NCBI GenBank assembly: GCA_016208585.1
Contig: JACQXR010000084.1
Coordinates: 1 to 40,256, forward strand
Direction of reading: 5' to 3'
Origin: a candidate division TA06 bacterium
Lineage (GTDB): Bacteria > Edwardsbacteria > AC1 > EtOH8
Length of the DNA stretch: 40,256 nucleotides
The notes beneath the pieces were generated by a model that was given only the letters and a program-made list of their open reading frames with translations, ran no database searches and was not told where the DNA came from. Shown here piece by piece: positions 40,193 to 40,256 of the stretch. The first letter of the stretch is position 1. Each line of letters starts with the position of its first letter. The position numbers and the translations under genes were made by a program.

Positions 40193-40256
40193 GCATTGAA
40201 TTTATTGGCTCGTAACCGCTTTCCAATATTTATTCATTCGTTCCCGGCGGCTGGGT

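Noticed and set aside
40202-40256. Possible C-terminal end of a minus-strand gene entering from the right (RRERMNKYWKAVTSQ)
   Set aside because: Only 17 codons are visible, and two other frames also end nearby; there is not enough to call a gene.

Overview
Every gene I can support in this 40 kb lies on the minus strand, so the window reads right to left as a series of co-directional operons. The organism is Gram-negative: there are LPS-export genes of the lptC/lptA type, a late lipid A acyltransferase and lipoproteins with lipoboxes. A secreted M6 peptidase carries a C-terminal sorting domain of the kind common in the Fibrobacteres-Chlorobi-Bacteroidetes (FCB) group, and there are a DUF3098-like membrane protein, sigma-54, HPr kinase and a GH57 glucan enzyme. 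Together with many short intergenic repeats this fits an uncultivated FCB-type candidate division (TA06/Edwardsbacteria/WOR-3-like). The placement is inference; no rRNA or tRNA gene was found.

From the right: 40045-33521 holds lpxL-like, lptC, lptA, rpoN, lipA, hpf and hprK, a cell-envelope and regulation cluster with several 4-base ATGA overlaps. Next, 33301-26657 is an accessory region: a small helical protein, a helix-turn-helix/zinc-knuckle protein, an array of 14 units of 21 bp, a single-chain restriction-modification enzyme, the three-Cys-motif partner TcmP, a three-Cys DUF5131 protein and a CsgG-like lipoprotein. Then 26194-22067 encodes a GH57 glucan enzyme, HPr and PTS enzyme I, which with hprK form a regulatory-looking PTS with no EII permease in view. 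A TPR protein, a broken DegT aminotransferase, rarA and the M6 peptidase follow (21991-16293).

After a repeat-rich gap come the DUF3098-like protein, pdxJ and a fatty-acid/phospholipid cluster: ddl-rpmF-plsX-fabH-fabD-[lipoprotein-mntA-hepT]-fabG-acpP-fabF-rnc-acyl-CoA dehydrogenase. A lipoprotein and a HepT/MntA toxin-antitoxin pair are wedged between fabD and fabG. The left edge is a truncated Ser/Thr kinase fused to a P-loop ATPase and TPR-like repeats.

The most unusual content is (i) the 21-bp-periodic array of dyad sites between the HTH/zinc gene and the R-M/TcmP/DUF5131 operon, (ii) a roughly 190-200 bp MITE-like element in three intergenic copies, and (iii) a short dispersed repeat, one copy of which is read through in frame inside the R-M methyltransferase next to its catalytic motif.
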